DNA from: Collinsella sp. AF23-4AC
GTDB lineage: Bacteria > Actinomycetota > Coriobacteriia > Coriobacteriales > Coriobacteriaceae
Reading direction: 5' to 3'
Length of the DNA stretch: 40,556 nucleotides
NCBI RefSeq assembly: GCF_003462685.1
Contig: NZ_QRVE01000018.1
Location: forward strand, 1 to 40,556
The notes beneath the pieces were generated by a model. That model ran no database searches. It saw nothing but the letters and a program-made list of their open reading frames with translations, and was not told where the DNA came from. The translations under genes were made by a program, and so were the position numbers. This document shows, piece after piece, positions 37,815 through 40,556 of the stretch (position 1 is the stretch's first letter; each line of letters starts with the position of its first letter).

Positions 37815-38546
37815 CTAGAACATGCCCAAGAAACCATGCACAAACAGCGCGGCCACAATAGCACCGACAAACGGCGCGATGCCAGGAACAAGCAGGCCAT
37901 ACTTCCAGTTGTTGTCAGCCTTGTTCTTAATCGGCAGCACCTGATAGGCCATGCGAGGACCAAGGTCACGTGCCTGGTTCATGGCGAAGCCGGTGATGCC
38001 GCCCATGCCCATGCCAACGGCCCAGACAATCAGGCCGACGCAGATGGCGAGCAACAGAACGTTCTCACCAGCACGGCTAGCAGCAGCAAGGATGGCGCTG
38101 ATAAACACGAAGGTGCAGATAGCCTCGCAGAAGAAGTTGCGGGCATAGTTCGTGCCCTCGGTGGTGGGGTTGGTCGAGAAGATGTTGCGCTGAGCAATGG
38201 GATCGACGACACCCTCGGAAGCCTTGAACTCATCGGCATACATAAACCAAGCGATCACGGCACCCACAAAGCCGCCGAGCATATCGGCAAGCATAAAGGG
38301 AATGCAGTTGCCCCACGGCACCAGACCGACGATGCACTGGGCAAGCACCATAGCGGGGTTCATGCACACGGCGCCGCCAAAGACAAACAGGCAGACCGAG
38401 ATGCCAAAAGACCAAGTGGTGATGGCAAACATATGGCCGGAGCCCTGATACTTGGTGCCCTTAAGCACGGTATCGCAGTGCACGCCCACGCCAAAGATGA
38501 TCATGAGGGCCGTTGCGCCGAATTCGCAGAGGAGTTTGGTAAGCAT
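37815..38546 (-). CDS. larD: Aquaglyceroporin-type channel, probable lactic acid channel LarD
   Basis: Membrane protein of 243 residues with about six transmembrane helices and two half-helix motifs. The first is MNPAMVLAQ (normal NPA, 63-65); the second is MNQARDLGPR (190-199), where Pro of NPA is replaced by Gln but the selectivity Arg193 remains. It lies 49 bp after larA on the same strand, as larD (glpF1) does in Lactobacillus plantarum, where it passes lactic acid. The substrate could instead be glycerol or another small neutral solute. The ATG at 38546 follows AAGG by about six bases. The stop lies just before the large palindrome that ends its transcript. Confidence 0.85.
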   Translation of the reverse strand: MLTKLLCEFGATALMIIFGVGVHCDTVLKGTKYQGSGHMFAITTWSFGISVCLFVFGGAVCMNPAMVLAQCIVGLVPWGNCIPFMLADMLGGFVGAVIAWFMYADEFKASEGVVDPIAQRNIFSTNPTTEGTNYARNFFCEAICTFVFISAILAAASRAGENVLLLAICVGLIVWAVGMGMGGITGFAMNQARDLGPRMAYQVLPIKNKADNNWKYGLLVPGIAPFVGAIVAALFVHGFLGMF

Positions 38547-38595
38547 AAAACCTTATCTTTCTTGTCGGTTAAAAACGATTCGTTTAGGCCGCGCA

Positions 38596-39873
38596 CTAGT
38601 GCTGCGCGACGACAACGCCCAGGCCATCGGGGATGACGGCCACCTTGGCGTCGGCACCCTTCATCTCAAAGGCGAGCTTGAGCGCCTCCTCGAGGGTGTT
38701 GACCGGCGTCATGTGCATATCCTTGATCATCTGGTGATCGCACAGATCGGTGACCATGATCACAGGGTGATGCGCCAGGATGCGGGCGAAAATCTGGCTC
38801 GTCCACTGATCGGGCAGGGTCTCGTCCTTAGGACGGTCGATGCAGGCGCGCTCAAACTCCGCCGGATCATTGTCGGCGATGTTGTGATAGAAGCCCTCGC
38901 CACCGTGACCGTCGGCACAACCGGCGACATCGATGATCACACCGCCCTCGGGAAGCGTGGCCTCGGCAGCGCACATGCCCTTCACAGCCTGATAGATGTT
39001 CTGATCGAGGGGGTAGCCACCATTGGTGGTGATGGCAATCTCGCACTCGACGGGCTCAACGCCGGCAAGGCTCTTCACGAACTCGCAGCCGGCCTCGTGC
39101 GCCTTGTGGATGTCGCCGGCAAAGGAGCCGATGACCTCGTGCTTGCCGTTAAGCACCACGTTGAGCACAAAGGCAAGGTGAGCCATCTCGGCGGCGGCGA
39201 ACATGTCCTCGCTCACGTGGTTGTGGCACAGGTTGCCGGCACGCGAGTGGGAATCGTTCACAAACTGACCGTTGTGGTTGTACATGATGGTCTTATAGCT
39301 GGCGATGCCGGGCAGGACGGACTTACGGCTGCCAGAGAAACCGGCAAAGAAGTGCGGCTCAATGAAGCCCTCGGCAAGCAGCAGATCGCAATCGGCGGCA
39401 ATCTTGTTGATGATGCACTCGCCACCAGAAGGCAGGGTGCCGATCTTTTTCATCATGCTGTCATCAGTCGCGACGTGCATAACGATTTCCTCGTTGGCAA
39501 CGATCTCCTCGCCATACTTATTGACGAGCTCCTCGTGCGTCGACGGACGGTGCATACCCGTAGCAACCAAAATACGCACACGGGCCTCGGGCGCAGCGGA
39601 ATGGATGTGATGCAGCAGAATAGGCATCGTCACACGCGAGGGAACGGGACGCGTATGATCGGAGCTAATGATGACGATATCCTTCTTGCCAGCACAAAGC
39701 TCCTCGAGCGAAGGCGAGCCATAAGGGTTGGCAAGCGACTCCTCTACCAGCTCTTCCTGAGATTTTGTAGTCTTAAACTCGTTTTGATGACCTTCCATCA
39801 CACCCGCGAAGTTCTTATCCTCGAGCTCCAGATGCAACGTCTTGTGGTCAAACGGCAGTTCACATTCAAACAA
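38596..39873 (-). CDS. larA: Nickel-pincer-dependent racemase LarA (lactate racemase family)
   Basis: Protein of 425 residues starting from a TTG at 39873 (GAGGG lies about ten bases upstream). With this start the catalytic residues fall at the same numbers as in Lactobacillus plantarum LarA: Asp72 and Arg75 in SDHTRPVP, His108 in GMHRP, His174 and Lys184 in EPHFFAGFSGSRKSVLPG, and His200 in YNHNGQF. Lys184 holds the pincer cofactor and His200 binds nickel. TTNGGYPLDQNIYQAVKGM is also conserved. LarA homologues also act on malate, gluconate-type and other 2-hydroxyacids, so lactate is likely but not proven. It is followed by larD and faces larBC-tetR. An open frame to 40149 adds a non-conserved extension and is rejected. 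Confidence 0.9.
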   Translation of the reverse strand: MFECELPFDHKTLHLELEDKNFAGVMEGHQNEFKTTKSQEELVEESLANPYGSPSLEELCAGKKDIVIISSDHTRPVPSRVTMPILLHHIHSAAPEARVRILVATGMHRPSTHEELVNKYGEEIVANEEIVMHVATDDSMMKKIGTLPSGGECIINKIAADCDLLLAEGFIEPHFFAGFSGSRKSVLPGIASYKTIMYNHNGQFVNDSHSRAGNLCHNHVSEDMFAAAEMAHLAFVLNVVLNGKHEVIGSFAGDIHKAHEAGCEFVKSLAGVEPVECEIAITTNGGYPLDQNIYQAVKGMCAAEATLPEGGVIIDVAGCADGHGGEGFYHNIADNDPAEFERACIDRPKDETLPDQWTSQIFARILAHHPVIMVTDLCDHQMIKDMHMTPVNTLEEALKLAFEMKGADAKVAVIPDGLGVVVAQH

Positions 39874-40111
39874 TGATGAGCGCCCTCTTCCTTTCAACTG
39901 ACACACTAGATAAACCGTTGGAAGGATACGCCGCTCACCGAAAAACACCACCGTCCACCGACTCATTAACACAACGTTCATATTTGACCCACAACAAAAC
40001 GGCCACGATCCCAAACGGAGCCGCGGCCGCCCGTAAAAGACACAATAGAAAGGATGACTTACACAGCGCCGAGGCAAACATCTACCCCGAGACGTACGCA
40101 CGTAAAGCATT

Positions 40112-40140
40112 TTGCATAAATGCGTTAATAATTGCATAAA
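40112..40140. promoter_or_regulatory. TTGCATAAA direct repeat upstream of larA
   Basis: Two TTGCATAAA words 20 bp apart, about two helical turns, in an AT-rich stretch that is the best promoter candidate for larA, about 240 bp before the TTG start. The binding protein is unknown. Confidence 0.35.
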
Positions 40141-40184
40141 ATGGCGCATGGATTTCTAGCCGTAACAGGGTAGTACCCTCCGGA

Positions 40185-40213
40185 GCGTGCATTTTTGCGA
40201 GTATTCAGCATCG
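40185..40213 (+). repeat. Dispersed intergenic repeat, copy 3
   Basis: GAGCGTGCATTTTT, two bases, then GAGTATTCAGCATCG closely match copies 1 and 2 near 20071 and 20242. As in those, a GGGTA...CCC palindrome lies just before it. Confidence 0.55.
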
Positions 40214-40497
40214 CGGGATAAGATTTTGGTGTCAAAAGTCTTTCAAAAAGTAGATAGTCCTCATGACTCGACCCATCTGGATAGCATGCGGCGAGAAACC
40301 AGCTATATATGGACATCGCCAAGGCCCAATTGTCGTGCAAAAGCATCAACAAAGGCAGCGAAAGCCGGCTATGGCCTTATGCATCAATCTTTGGCTGCTG
40401 AAAACTCCGTTTTTTGCACGTCGCCCCAAGCACCACCCTCACCCAGCGGCCAATCCGCTGAAGACCGGACATCGCAGGGCCCGCCATCAGTTTACTT

Positions 40498-40556
40498 TTA
40501 GGCACACTCCGCACTGATATCTTCTGTATTGAAGACGTCGATGATGCACCCGTATA
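40498..40556 (-). CDS. C-terminal fragment of an unidentified protein (partial at window edge)
   Basis: The frame entering from the right edge gives 18 residues, YGCIIDVFNTEDISAECA, then TAA at 40498-40500. Codon use (GTC, ATC, TTC, GAG) matches the genome's genes and the fragment reads like protein. It is too short to identify. The two other frames give longer but non-protein-like strings. Confidence 0.4.
   Translation of the reverse strand, partial: YGCIIDVFNTEDISAECA

Larger units (their letters stand above)
39874..40497. other. larA upstream region, no gene
   Basis: About 620 bp without convincing coding sequence. It contains the larA ribosome site, a direct repeat TTGCATAAA (40112-40120 and 40132-40140, 20 bp apart) that may be a regulator site or part of the promoter, a GGGTAGTACCC palindrome (40168-40178) and copy 3 of the dispersed repeat (40185-40213). 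Short frames on both strands here have no family resemblance. Confidence 0.5.

Noticed and set aside
40125..40352. 75-codon minus-strand frame upstream of larA
   Set aside because: No ribosome site, no family resemblance, and it overlaps the dispersed repeat and the candidate promoter.

Overview
The window looks like chromosomal DNA of a gut actinobacterium of the class Coriobacteriia, most like Collinsella. This is inferred from the high-GC codon use with strong GGAGG-type ribosome binding sites and from the gene set (pectin and hexuronate use, EbgA/EbgC beta-galactosidase, tandem FeoA with FeoB, LarA-type racemase). No marker that fixes the genus, such as rRNA, is present. No rRNA, tRNA, CRISPR array, integrase or transposase was seen.

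Region 1 (1-21400) is a pectin and hexuronate island. A GntR/FCD regulator and a divergent pair for unsaturated uronates (KduD-type dehydrogenase plus an RpiB-fold isomerase resembling DhuI) lie at the left. Two iron-sulfur flavoproteins follow on the minus strand (an old-yellow-enzyme/FadH type reductase and a GltD-like oxidoreductase). Next come a xylose-isomerase-like TIM barrel protein, a GH105 unsaturated uronyl hydrolase, an SGNH esterase, a fused CE8 pectin methylesterase with an alpha/beta-hydrolase esterase, a GH28 polygalacturonase and a GPH-family symporter. UxaA, UxaB and UxaC, and a LacI-type regulator, close the island. None of the enzymes has a signal peptide, so oligogalacturonides are probably imported and cut inside the cell. 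KDG kinase and aldolase are not in the window. GTGAACGTTCAC palindromes sit at the kduD, GH105, symporter and uxaC promoters. At the last three, one copy covers the -35 and a second lies just after the -10, 38-40 bp away.

Region 2 (21500-25300) is a ferrous-iron uptake locus (feoA, feoA, feoB and a Cys-rich FeoB-associated membrane peptide) followed by an HPr-like protein with Asp at the usual regulatory Ser46 position.

Region 3 (25360-32380) holds a 230-bp element with 36-bp imperfect inverted termini, an APC amino-acid permease, ebgC-ebgA and a divergent LacI regulator with three CAACCGGTTG operators. A ladder of overlapping hairpins follows.

Region 4 (32475-40556) has aspS and serB (divergent), then larB-larC-tetR facing larD-larA. 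Together these point to a nickel-pincer lactate-racemase-type system. LarC stops at the LarC1/LarC2 domain boundary and no larE is present. A 125-bp nested palindrome separates the convergent transcripts. A gene fragment enters from the right edge.

The most unusual non-coding signal is a direct repeat, YGAACGG, whose two copies are spaced exactly 21 bp apart. It lies upstream of three minus-strand promoters (symporter, uxaC, ebgA) that carry operators of two different LacI repressors. It is a candidate site for an undescribed global activator of carbohydrate genes.
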